From Neolewinella aquimaris (GTDB lineage: Bacteria; Bacteroidota; Bacteroidia; Chitinophagales; Saprospiraceae), in assembly GCF_014197245.1 (NCBI RefSeq), contig NZ_JACIFF010000001.1, forward strand, positions 992,001 to 1,056,000: DNA of 64,000 nt. The letters are read 5' to 3'. Every line of letters starts with the position of its first letter. Position 1 is the stretch's first letter. Position numbers and translations under genes: made by a program. Positions 43,912-51,874 of this stretch are shown here, piece after piece. The notes under the pieces were generated by a model, which was not told where the DNA came from, ran no database searches, and saw only the letters and a list, made by a program, of their open reading frames with translations.

Positions 43912-44221
43912 GTGTTCAGTAGTGTTGTAATACGAGCGAACACATCAACAGTCAGACGTCAACCCTGCTGTGACGACATGTTCGTTTAGCCACATAAAGC
44001 TAATCGATTATTGTACACCACCATGACTTTAAATAAAAATAATTTGCACGGGGGTTTAAACGTGTTTTTGGGTAGAGCAGTGCACTGATCCGTGGGACAA
44101 GGTTTGCCACCGTCGGCCACAATTCCTGGGGCGGTCGCTATCGGCGTTTGGCATGGGTGAACGAGAGCTGAAGGACACGGGTCACTTAGCTCGATCGATT
44201 CAGCAGCAAAATGGAAGGAAG
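43912..44221. other. Intergenic region without a gene
   Basis: 310 bp between the T9SS paralogue 2 start and tRNA-Arg. The part near 44010-44050 is AT-rich (TAAATAAAAATAATTTG). On the plus strand this includes TAATTTG, a -7-like stretch, but no gene starts downstream on that strand. No small open frame with recognisable content was found. Confidence 0.4.
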
Positions 44222-44293
44222 TAGCCCCAGCAAGACTCGAACTTGCATTTTCGGTTTAGGAAACCAACGTTCTATCCCTTGAACTATGGGGCT
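44222..44293 (-). tRNA. tRNA-Arg (CCT)
   Basis: Minus-strand cloverleaf: acceptor AGCCCCA/TGGGGCT, D-arm GTTC...GAAC, and anticodon stem TTGGT/ACCGA with loop TTCCTAA (anticodon CCT). The T-arm is GCAAG-TTCGAGT-CTTGC and the discriminator is A. CCA is not encoded (the following bases are CTT), unlike the tRNA-Gly in this window. Confidence 0.95.
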
Positions 44294-44334
44294 GTGCGCC
44301 GGGAATATCCTCCCGGGCGGCGGCAAATATAGGC

Positions 44335-44883
44335 CTAAAGATCGGCTTCCGGAACGAAGTTGAGCGCGGCACCGTTGATGCAGTACCGGAGTCCGGTAGG
44401 CGCGGGGCCGTCGGGAAAGATGTGCCCCTGGTGACCACCACAGCGCGCACAACTCACCTCGGTGCGTTGCATGCCGTAGCGATTATCCGACTCCTCGGTG
44501 ACGTAGGCCGGGTCGATGGGCTGATAAAAACTAGGCCACCCCGTGCCGGATTCAAACTTGGTGCTGCTGTCGAACAGCGGCAGGCCACAGGCGCGGCAGG
44601 CGAATACGCCGGCAGCCTTTATGTCGTTGAGCGGACTCGTGAAACTGCGTTCGGTACCATCTTCCCGGAGAATGTTGTACTCCTCATCGGTCAGCAATTC
44701 CTTCCAGTAGGTATCCGGAGTATCAATGGGAACGACCGCTCCCGCTTCGGCGGGCGGGTCGTAGCGGTAGTCCGGCATATCCGGAACCGCAGTCGCACTA
44801 TCCCCACTGGTCGCAACGGTAGATTGGGAAGTGGAATTACAAGCAAAAACGAAGAGAAGGGCCAGGAGGGCGGTAAAACGCAT
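44335..44883 (-). CDS. msrB: Peptide-methionine (R)-S-oxide reductase, lipoprotein form
   Basis: Repairs oxidised methionine (R-sulfoxide) in proteins. From ATG 44883 (182 aa) the N-terminus MRFTALLALLFVFAC has a lipobox, so the enzyme is anchored outside the cytoplasm. The MsrB domain has YWKELLTDEEYNILREDGTE, Zn-binding CRACG and CARCG pairs, and GTGWPSFYQP. The catalytic Cys lies in LRYCINGAALNFVP. A 17-codon upstream extension is rejected. It lies 41 nt upstream of tRNA-Arg on the same strand. Confidence 0.93.
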   Translation of the reverse strand: MRFTALLALLFVFACNSTSQSTVATSGDSATAVPDMPDYRYDPPAEAGAVVPIDTPDTYWKELLTDEEYNILREDGTERSFTSPLNDIKAAGVFACRACGLPLFDSSTKFESGTGWPSFYQPIDPAYVTEESDNRYGMQRTEVSCARCGGHQGHIFPDGPAPTGLRYCINGAALNFVPEADL

Positions 44884-44975
44884 AGGTAAGGGGGTTATAG
44901 TAGGGTAACACTCGAATCTCCGGTCACGGTTCACTCCGGCAGCCTATCCCACACCCGGACATGCCCCGCGCGTAT

Positions 44976-44983
44976 TACCTTCG
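44976..44983 (+). promoter_or_regulatory. -7-like box for aldehyde dehydrogenase gene
   Basis: TACCTTCG, 22 nt before the ATG at 45006. The same variant box precedes smc and the LysM gene. Confidence 0.3.
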
Positions 44984-45005
44984 CTGCTCCTAACCAGCTA
45001 CGATC

Positions 45006-46538
45006 ATGAACAAAGATTTTCTACACACCCTCGGTCTACAAGACGACAACGACGGCAGCAGTACCGGACAGACCGGTATGCATAATCCGGATGCCCACCT
45101 CGTCAGCCGCTCCCCGGTCGACGGCAGCGAGATCGGTCGGGTCAGCGTCACCACCCCCGAGCAGTACGAACAGATCATCGCGAAGGCTCAGGAGGCGTTT
45201 CAGTACTGGCGCACCGTGCCCGCACCCCAGCGCGGAGAGATCGTGCGGCAATATGGCGACGCCCTGCGGGCTAATAAGGACGCCCTCGGCCGCCTCGTGA
45301 GCTACGAAATGGGCAAAAGCCTCCAGGAAGGATGGGGCGAAGTACAGGAGATGATCGATATCTGCGACTTCGCCGTCGGGCTGAGCCGCCAGCTCTACGG
45401 CCTCACCATGCACTCCGAACGGCCCCTCCACCGCATGTACGAACAGTACCACCCGCTGGGCATCGTCGGCATCATCTCCGCCTTTAACTTTCCCGTGGCG
45501 GTCTGGAGCTGGAACGCCATGATCGCCATCGTCTGCGGCGACGTGACGGTGTGGAAACCCAGTGAAAAAACGCCCCTCTGCGGCGTCGCCTGCCAAAACA
45601 TCTGGGCCAAAGTAGCAAAGGACAACGACCTGCCGGAAGGCATCAGTAGCCTGATCAACGGCGACTACACCGTCGGCGAAATGATGACGAAGGACGAACG
45701 CGTACCCCTGATCTCCGCCACCGGTTCGACCCGCATGGGCAAGATCGTCGCCCAGACCGTAGCCGCCCGGCTCGGCAAGACCCTGCTTGAGCTCGGCGGA
45801 AACAACGCCATCATCATTACCCCCTCCGCCGATATGGACCTGGTGCTTACCGGTGCCCTCTTCGGCGCGGTCGGCACTTGCGGACAGCGGTGCACCAGCA
45901 CCCGTCGCCTGATCGTCCACGAAAGTCGCTACGATGAAGTACGCGACAAACTCGCCGGCGCCTACGATCAGCTCAGGATCGGCGATCCGCTCGACCAGAA
46001 CAACCACGTAGGTCCCCTGATCGACACCGACGCCGTAGATACCTACCTAAAGGCGATTGAAGGAATCAAGAACGAAGGGGGCAATCTGATCGTCGCGGGC
46101 GGCCGCATCGACGACCTGGGTTCCGATTGTTACGTCAAACCGTGCATCGCCGAAGTCGAGCCGGATAGCGAGATGGCCCGTAAGGAAACGTTCGCCCCCA
46201 TCCTCTATATGATGAAGTACAGCGACCTACAGGAGGCGATCGATATCCAGAACAGCGTCCCCCAGGGCCTCTCTTCGGCCATCATGACCACCAACATGCG
46301 GGAAAGCGAGCGCTTCCTGAGCGCGGCCGGTAGCGACTGCGGAATCGCCAACGTCAACATCGGCACCAGCGGGGCCGAGATCGGTGGTGCATTCGGCGGC
46401 GAAAAAGAGACCGGGGGCGGTCGTGAATCCGGCTCCGATAGCTGGAAGGCGTACATGCGCCGGCAGACCAATACCATCAATTACTCTACCGAACTCCCGC
46501 TTGCTCAGGGCATTACCTTCGACCTGCAACCCATCTAA
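45006..46538 (+). CDS. Aldehyde dehydrogenase, ALDH7 (alpha-aminoadipic semialdehyde dehydrogenase) type
   Basis: NAD-dependent oxidation of an aldehyde. ALDH7/antiquitin members oxidise alpha-aminoadipic semialdehyde in lysine catabolism. The 510-residue protein has FNFPVAVWSWN, KPSEKTPLCG, the catalytic Glu in LLELGGNNAIII (the ELGGNNA form is typical of ALDH7), and the catalytic Cys in GTCGQRCTSTRRL. The C-terminal GGAFGGEKETGGGRESGSD fits the same group. It is 2 nt from the next gene, so probably co-transcribed. The lysine-catabolism role is inferred from subfamily, since no other pathway gene is nearby. Confidence 0.9.
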   Translation: MNKDFLHTLGLQDDNDGSSTGQTGMHNPDAHLVSRSPVDGSEIGRVSVTTPEQYEQIIAKAQEAFQYWRTVPAPQRGEIVRQYGDALRANKDALGRLVSYEMGKSLQEGWGEVQEMIDICDFAVGLSRQLYGLTMHSERPLHRMYEQYHPLGIVGIISAFNFPVAVWSWNAMIAIVCGDVTVWKPSEKTPLCGVACQNIWAKVAKDNDLPEGISSLINGDYTVGEMMTKDERVPLISATGSTRMGKIVAQTVAARLGKTLLELGGNNAIIITPSADMDLVLTGALFGAVGTCGQRCTSTRRLIVHESRYDEVRDKLAGAYDQLRIGDPLDQNNHVGPLIDTDAVDTYLKAIEGIKNEGGNLIVAGGRIDDLGSDCYVKPCIAEVEPDSEMARKETFAPILYMMKYSDLQEAIDIQNSVPQGLSSAIMTTNMRESERFLSAAGSDCGIANVNIGTSGAEIGGAFGGEKETGGGRESGSDSWKAYMRRQTNTINYSTELPLAQGITFDLQPI

Positions 46539-46540
46539 TT

Positions 46541-47566
46541 ATGCGTTTTCACCTGGTTTCCGGTGGCTGCGGTTTCGTAGGCCGCAACATGGTCAAACGG
46601 TTGTACCAAACCACGGCCGATACCATCATCTTCGTCGATAACCTTAGCGTCGGCACCCATCCCTCCACCTGGCTGCACCAACAGCCACAGCGCAAGGATG
46701 GCGACTTGGAGGTATTCGGTGAAGGGAGGCTGCTGTTTTTACACCAGGACTTCCGCAAGTTCCTGCGTGACATCATCGACGATCCCGGTTTCATCACGAA
46801 GCAGTATGCTCCTAATTTCGAGCGCTTTGCGGACGTCTTTCACTTCGCCGCGATCGTCGGTGGTCGCTCCACCATCGAGGGGGATCCCATGAAGGTGGCC
46901 CTGGACCTGAGCATCGACGCCGAGTTTTTCTACTGGATCACCCGCCACCGTCCGGAGCGCACCCTCTACCCTTCCAGTTCGGCGGCCTACCCCATCGACC
47001 TGCAGACCGAGGGCGACGCCATCGCGCTCGCCGAATCCGACATCAACTTCAAAAAGATGGGTGAACCGGACATGACCTACGGCTGGTCGAAGCTCACCGG
47101 TGAGTTTCTGGCCAAGGTGGCGGCCGAGCACTACGACCTAAAGGTGACCTGCATTCGCCCCTTTTCCGGCTACGGCGAGGATCAGGACCAATCCTACCCC
47201 ATCCCGGCCATTGCCGCCCGCATTGCCCGGCGCGAGGATCCCGTCGAGGTCTGGGGCACCGGTCGCCAGGGCCGCGACTTCGTCCACATCGACGACGTGC
47301 TCGACTGCATTTTCTTCGCCATGGAGCGCGTCACGGACGGCTCCGCCATCAACATCGGCCGCGGCGAACTGCTCTCCTTCATCGACATCATCCACACCAT
47401 GTGCGACATCGAAGGCTACCAGCCCGAGATCAAACAGCTACTGGACAAGCCCGTCGGCGTGTTCAGTCGTTACTCCAACATGGATAAGGTCCACGCCATG
47501 GGCTGGCGGGCCGGCATTTCCGTGAGGGAGGGAATGGAGCGGGTGCTGGAGGCGCAGAAGGGTTAG
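46541..47566 (+). CDS. NAD-dependent epimerase/dehydratase (extended SDR)
   Basis: Rossmann-fold sugar-nucleotide enzyme (341 aa). The NAD motif is SGGCGFVGRNMV (GxxGxxG). The catalytic SSSAAYP ... YGWSKLTGEF region carries Ser and YxxxK. RPFSGYGEDQDQSYPIPAI and the C-terminal GRQGRDFVHIDDVLD are also present. It resembles UDP-glucose/GDP-mannose epimerase-type proteins; the substrate is not determinable here. It follows the aldehyde dehydrogenase directly, and its end overlaps the convergent T9SS gene by 4 bp. Confidence 0.88.
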   Translation: MRFHLVSGGCGFVGRNMVKRLYQTTADTIIFVDNLSVGTHPSTWLHQQPQRKDGDLEVFGEGRLLFLHQDFRKFLRDIIDDPGFITKQYAPNFERFADVFHFAAIVGGRSTIEGDPMKVALDLSIDAEFFYWITRHRPERTLYPSSSAAYPIDLQTEGDAIALAESDINFKKMGEPDMTYGWSKLTGEFLAKVAAEHYDLKVTCIRPFSGYGEDQDQSYPIPAIAARIARREDPVEVWGTGRQGRDFVHIDDVLDCIFFAMERVTDGSAINIGRGELLSFIDIIHTMCDIEGYQPEIKQLLDKPVGVFSRYSNMDKVHAMGWRAGISVREGMERVLEAQKG

Positions 47567-50133
47567 GGTTGTTTAACGAATTTTGCGATGTATAAAGTAC
47601 TCGTACGAGTGTCGCTCAATTTGAAAACGTACAAGCCAGCCCTGAGTGCACTTATATCTACCCTACCCTCGCCTAGCTCCTGTAGTAGGCCCTGACGCAG
47701 AAGACGTCCGTTTACATCCAACAGCGTATATCTTGCGAGGGGGGACAAATTGTGGTACAGTGGTGCATCAATGCGTATTTCCGTACGCGCCGGATTAGGA
47801 CTGAAAGCCAAATTAAGCACCCCGGGGCCGGCCGCCAATGAATTCGGCGATCCCTCGACCGCCGAGACCGATATATTGTCGACGCTGATCCCGTCACCCT
47901 CACCTACGTACCGCCCTTGACTAAAATCAGCGTCGTCGTACTGTTGTATTCGAACGATTGTCGTACTAGTCAGACTAATTCCGAGACTATCCGCAAGATC
48001 GGATAGGTTCAGCGAGATTCTTCTGCGAGTACCGGTGTCGAAGTTTTTGACCATTACGAAAGAGGAGCCTCCATCTACGCTGAGCAAAACCCCGTCCTCT
48101 TCATCAATTTCTTCTAGTGAATTAAGCAAATCGAAGGAAAAAACTACGGAATCGTACTCTTGAGGATTGAGATCGAGTAGAATGTCGATGCCAGTTGTGT
48201 TGTACACCTTTGCTTCATCACAGCGTTTTCCGAGTAAGTACCGAAATGAGTCTCCGGGGCCGGTACCCTCGTAATATTCTAAACGGACGGTAGGTCGAAT
48301 TAAACCGGCTTCAATGGACTGTGCTTTGGTCATACCTGCCGCGAGACGCATCCAGGCCGGGAAAACTTCGTCCTCAAAGTCGTAATCAATGGGAGGTCTT
48401 TGGTACGTATTGGATGGCTCATAAACCTTTATTTCGTCTATTGCAAACCCATCCGATTCACCGGTATACCTTCCGCCGCTGAAATCTGCGTTGTCTACCT
48501 GCTGGAAGCGGATAATAAAACTATCCGAAAGCGCTAATCCGGCTTCTGCGGCTAAGGAACCAACGTCGAGCGGTGGGTGATAGCCGTATCCGGCACACCA
48601 ATTTTCCGGATCAAAATTCCAAACTTTAACGAACGACTCCCCTGCGTTGTCGCTGAAGTAGATTCCATCCCCAATATCGGTTTCATCGGCAAAGTCATTA
48701 ATGTAAAAATCTAAGTACACCTTGTCCCGACCACTTAAATTGAGATAAACGTCTAATCCATTTGCAGAATAAGTGGTAGACTGGTCGCAGCGTTTGCCTA
48801 GTAAAACACCAAACGAGCCGTTCCTGCCATTCCCCTGCGAGACGTGAAACCGAGCATTCGGGTTTACAAATCCCGTAAAGGGGAGCGCGGTCGAATCCGG
48901 ATTGCTCCAAGCTACGGATTCACCCATAGTACCGTCCTCGAAGTCGGCAGTAAATGGCACCGTAGCGTAGGTGCGGGACAGTTCATACACCTGAATGTTA
49001 TCGAGCGCGAATCCGTCTCCCTCACCAACGTAGCGACCTTCACTGAAATCAGCATCGTCAAATTGCTGGAAGCGAACTACTGTTTTATCGGTCAAACTAA
49101 GCCCGACCGATTTTGCTAGCCGAGACAGGTTTAGCGGAGGATGGTGGCCCATACCGACACACCAGGTACTAGGATCGAAGGACCATATTTTCGAAAATGA
49201 ATTTCCACCATCCGTGCTCAGGTATAAACCGTCAGGAATATGGGTTTCATCCCGAAAATTATTGATGTAAAAGTCCAGTATTACATCTTTTTTATCGGCG
49301 AGATTGAGGTGTAGGTCCGCCGCGGCAGAGGTAAAGATTGTAGCCTGATCGCACCGTTTGCCTAGTAGAAGGCTGGGAGAATTGTCTACCCCACTATTGA
49401 CGTGAAGGCCAGCAACCACTGAGGGGAGAGCGGCATCTTCGAATGGAAGCACCGTTTCCACAACGGCGGGAATCTTCCACCACGCCTGTAGGTTCGGCAA
49501 TTCGAAATCATCCGAAAACGGCAGCGTAGCGTATTCGGTATTGGCTTCAATTACCTCAATATCGTCAAGCGCAAAGCCGTCGCCGTCGCCTGAATATCTA
49601 CCGCTGGAGAAATCTGCATCGTCGTATTGTTGAAAGCGAATAACAAAATTGTTATTCAGCGTAAGGTTGTTTTCCCTCGCTAACTTGCTAACGTTCAGGG
49701 GAGGATGAACACCATATTGATCGCACCACAGTTGTGCCTTAAAATCCCACACCTTGGTGTACGTAGCTCCACCATCGTCACTGAAGTAAATCCCATCCTG
49801 CGGATGCGTTTCCTCCCCGAAATCCCTTATTCTGAATTTCAGCAAGACGTCCTGCTTGTTCAGCAGATTGAGTCTAATACCAAATCCATTCCTGGTAAAG
49901 TTTCCAGGGGAATCACCACGCTTTCCAATCGCTAGCCCAAACTGCCCCGCACCTATATAGCTACCCTGACCCACAATAATTACCCCATTCTCCCCTTCCA
50001 AATTGGGTTCAATCAGGTAAACTGTAGAATCAATCAGACCAAGTTCGAAATCATCCGAAAAAGGCAAGTCTGCCTGGGCCGATAGCAGGAAAAAGGTAGA
50101 AAATGCAACGGTGATAGTAAAAAGTGTTCTCAT
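47563..50133 (-). CDS. Secreted protein with four MAM/jellyroll-like repeats and T9SS type-A sorting domain
   Basis: 856 aa with signal peptide. Four repeats of about 180 residues each open with a PFSDDFE-type motif and carry LLGKRCD (LGKRGD-like in the first), DxxYxxDFxDET-type strands and DGxYFSxDGG. The first three contain W-C-x4-HPPL; the fourth lacks it. All end RY(x)GEGDGFALDNI-like. The sorting domain is LAFSPNPARTEIRIDAP ... AGLYVFKLSD. The repeats look like carbohydrate- or protein-binding jellyroll domains. The gene is visibly poorer in GC than both neighbours, consistent with transfer or rapid domain amplification. Confidence 0.85.
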   Translation of the reverse strand: MRTLFTITVAFSTFFLLSAQADLPFSDDFELGLIDSTVYLIEPNLEGENGVIIVGQGSYIGAGQFGLAIGKRGDSPGNFTRNGFGIRLNLLNKQDVLLKFRIRDFGEETHPQDGIYFSDDGGATYTKVWDFKAQLWCDQYGVHPPLNVSKLARENNLTLNNNFVIRFQQYDDADFSSGRYSGDGDGFALDDIEVIEANTEYATLPFSDDFELPNLQAWWKIPAVVETVLPFEDAALPSVVAGLHVNSGVDNSPSLLLGKRCDQATIFTSAAADLHLNLADKKDVILDFYINNFRDETHIPDGLYLSTDGGNSFSKIWSFDPSTWCVGMGHHPPLNLSRLAKSVGLSLTDKTVVRFQQFDDADFSEGRYVGEGDGFALDNIQVYELSRTYATVPFTADFEDGTMGESVAWSNPDSTALPFTGFVNPNARFHVSQGNGRNGSFGVLLGKRCDQSTTYSANGLDVYLNLSGRDKVYLDFYINDFADETDIGDGIYFSDNAGESFVKVWNFDPENWCAGYGYHPPLDVGSLAAEAGLALSDSFIIRFQQVDNADFSGGRYTGESDGFAIDEIKVYEPSNTYQRPPIDYDFEDEVFPAWMRLAAGMTKAQSIEAGLIRPTVRLEYYEGTGPGDSFRYLLGKRCDEAKVYNTTGIDILLDLNPQEYDSVVFSFDLLNSLEEIDEEDGVLLSVDGGSSFVMVKNFDTGTRRRISLNLSDLADSLGISLTSTTIVRIQQYDDADFSQGRYVGEGDGISVDNISVSAVEGSPNSLAAGPGVLNLAFSPNPARTEIRIDAPLYHNLSPLARYTLLDVNGRLLRQGLLQELGEGRVDISALRAGLYVFKLSDTRTSTLYIAKFVKQP

Positions 50134-50390
50134 AGCATTCAGTCTTTAATCCGGTTTCCAGTATCCGGATGACGCGGTAGTCAATACCTTAAACTATGAT
50201 TCGAGAATCGACATTCCTCTGGACAAAGAATTGATTTCTGGTGACCTAAAAACACAAAAACTCGCTGTCACAAACCACAACAGCCATCACTACCAACTGG
50301 TAATCAGTCACTTAATATATCATCATCCAGGGGTGAATTTTCCCCCATTGTCGGCAAAATTCTGTTCAAGAATGCTAAATTCCGGCCGAT

Positions 50391-50398
50391 TACCTTTG
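50391..50398 (+). promoter_or_regulatory. -7 box for GT4 glycosyltransferase gene
   Basis: TACCTTTG fits TAnnTTTG exactly, directly joined to repeat copy 5 and 49 nt before the TTG start. Confidence 0.4.
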
Positions 50399-50416
50399 CT
50401 CCCGCGCTCCGCCGCC
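50397..50416 (+). repeat. Dispersed C-rich repeat, copy 5 (20-nt variant, leader of glycosyltransferase gene)
   Basis: TGCTCCCGCGCTCCGCCGCC, one base different from the complement of copy 11. It is followed by CTAACACG and lies 31 nt before the start codon, C-rich on the sense strand. Confidence 0.65.
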
Positions 50417-50447
50417 CTAACACGTCAAGCTTAAAGTACTTCCCCCA

Positions 50448-51779
50448 TTGACCATCATCTGCTTCGGCCCCGGCCCAAAATTCAAGGGCGGCATCTCCAA
50501 TTACAATACCTCCCTGGCCAAGGCCCTGGACCGGCGGGGCGACTGCGACGTGCACATCGTGAGCTGGACGCAGCAGTACCCGGCCATCGTGCCGCGGGAG
50601 TTTGTCGACAAGACCAGCAAGGTGGACCTGCTGGAGGGCACGGACATCAAGGTGCATTACCTCACCAACTACAATAATCCGCTGAGCTGGCAGGAAACCT
50701 ACCGCCGGATCGTGGACCTGAAACCCGATAAGGTGGTCTTTCAGTGGGCCATCGCCATCCAGGGCCTGCCCATGGGTTACATCGCCCGCAAGCTTAAACG
50801 GCACCCCGAGATCGAGGTGGTCTTCGACCTGCACTTCGTCATTCAGAAGGAAAACAGCACCCTCGACCGGCGCTTCACGCGCTACGGCATCTCACCGGCC
50901 GACACCTTCATCGCCCACGCCTACAAGACGGTAGACGAGCTCCGGGAGCTCTTCCCCAAGCGTGCGCTGTCCGTAAATGAGGCGGGGACGCGGGAGCAGG
51001 GAACGACCACCGTCATCAAGCTCTACCACCCGATCTACGAACTCTTCGCACCACGGGCAGATTTCGACGTAGCAGCATTCAAGGAAAAGCATGGCCTGCG
51101 GGAACACGTTTTTCTGTTCTTCGGCTTCATCCGCAAGTACAAGGGACTGCACAACGCCATCAAAGCGTTCGCTAAACTAGCGAAACAGCGCGACGATGTA
51201 AGCCTGATCATCTGCGGCGAATCGTTCTGGGATACCCTCAAGGCGGATAAATTCACCACGAAACTCAAGAACGCCACTTTCGGCCTGGCCAAGAAATTGT
51301 TCCTCTCGAAAGCCGATGACGAAAGAGCGTACCGCCCACTGGATCTCCTCGAGACCCTCGGCATTCGCGATCGGGTGATGGTCAAAAACGAGTTTGTTGC
51401 CAATGAGGAGGTTCACAAGTACTTCCAGGCCAGCGACGCCGTAGTCCTGTTCTACTCCTACGCCACGCCATCGGGCGTCGAAAGCATCAGCTACAATTTC
51501 CAACTCCCCGCCGTCGCCACCCGGGTGGGACACTTCCCCGAAACCATCAAGGACGGCTACAACGGCTACCTCGCCAAGCCCGACGACACCGACGACATGG
51601 CCCGACAAATGGCCCGCATGATCGACTCCCCCATCCCCCGCGAGAATATTCGGGAAACCACGAAGGAGATGAGCTGGGATAATTACGCCGCCGCACTGGT
51701 ACAAGGCTGCCTCCCGGCAGCGCGGTACAACGCTGCCTCCGGCAGCGGAAGGACGAAGCTGCCTCCGGCAGCGGAGTAA
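50448..51779 (+). CDS. Glycosyltransferase family 4 (GT-B) protein
   Basis: Retaining GT-B glycosyltransferase (443 aa), probably in surface-polysaccharide synthesis. N-domain: FGPGPKFKGGISNYNTSLAKAL (split across the Gly-rich loop). C-domain: FFGFIRKYKGLHNAIKAFAK, LIICGESFW and the donor-binding FQASDAVVLFYSYATPSGVESISY, with EX7E-like acidic positions. The start is TTG 50448. A loop AGTREQ (about residue 178-183) is encoded by repeat copy 6. The C-terminal 25 residues (LPAARYNAASGSGR..PPAAE) are encoded by the palindrome cluster and are probably not part of the enzyme fold. Confidence 0.88.
   Translation: MTIICFGPGPKFKGGISNYNTSLAKALDRRGDCDVHIVSWTQQYPAIVPREFVDKTSKVDLLEGTDIKVHYLTNYNNPLSWQETYRRIVDLKPDKVVFQWAIAIQGLPMGYIARKLKRHPEIEVVFDLHFVIQKENSTLDRRFTRYGISPADTFIAHAYKTVDELRELFPKRALSVNEAGTREQGTTTVIKLYHPIYELFAPRADFDVAAFKEKHGLREHVFLFFGFIRKYKGLHNAIKAFAKLAKQRDDVSLIICGESFWDTLKADKFTTKLKNATFGLAKKLFLSKADDERAYRPLDLLETLGIRDRVMVKNEFVANEEVHKYFQASDAVVLFYSYATPSGVESISYNFQLPAVATRVGHFPETIKDGYNGYLAKPDDTDDMARQMARMIDSPIPRENIRETTKEMSWDNYAAALVQGCLPAARYNAASGSGRTKLPPAAE
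50981..50998 (-). repeat. Dispersed C-rich repeat, copy 6 (antisense in GT4 gene)
   Basis: GGCGGGGACGCGGGAGCA on the plus strand is the exact complement of copy 2 over 18 bases. It is translated as part of a surface loop of the glycosyltransferase. Confidence 0.75.
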
Positions 51780-51874
51780 AACCACTTGCAACTGCAAGTT
51801 GCGTCGTACCGCGCTGCCGGAGGCAGCCTTGTACTTTCGCTGCCGGAGGCAGCGTTCTACTGCCGGGAGGCAGC
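51706..51874. repeat. Mirror-symmetric cluster of six GCTGCC-N3/4-GGCAGC palindromes
   Basis: Units are at 51706-51721, 51732-51746 and 51758-51772 (TCC-centred), then 51813-51827, 51839-51853 and 51859-51874 (GGA-centred, inverted). Between them lies a smaller palindrome ACTTGCA-AC-TGCAAGT (51784-51799). Units 2/5 and 3/4 are symmetric about 51792.5 and units 1/6 about 51790. The first three encode the C-terminus of the GT4 protein; the last encodes the final residues (AASRQ) of the convergent amidohydrolase. It is REP/BIME-like and likely also a bidirectional terminator. Confidence 0.85.

Larger units (their letters stand above)
50134..50447. other. AT-rich intergenic region with repeat copy 5 at its right end
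   Basis: 314 bp between the divergent T9SS gene and the glycosyltransferase. The left two-thirds are AT-rich and contain no credible gene; a 67-codon plus-strand frame lacks any signature. A small hairpin (CCGG-TTTCCAGTAT-CCGG) lies near 50154-50171. The right end carries a -7 box and the repeat. Confidence 0.4.

Noticed and set aside
45036-46007. 323-codon frame opposite the aldehyde dehydrogenase
   Set aside because: Antisense shadow with no motifs.
51706-51874. Possible CRISPR array
   Set aside because: Units are 15-16-bp palindromes with unequal spacers (10-40 nt) and reverse orientation at the centre; no cas genes are present.
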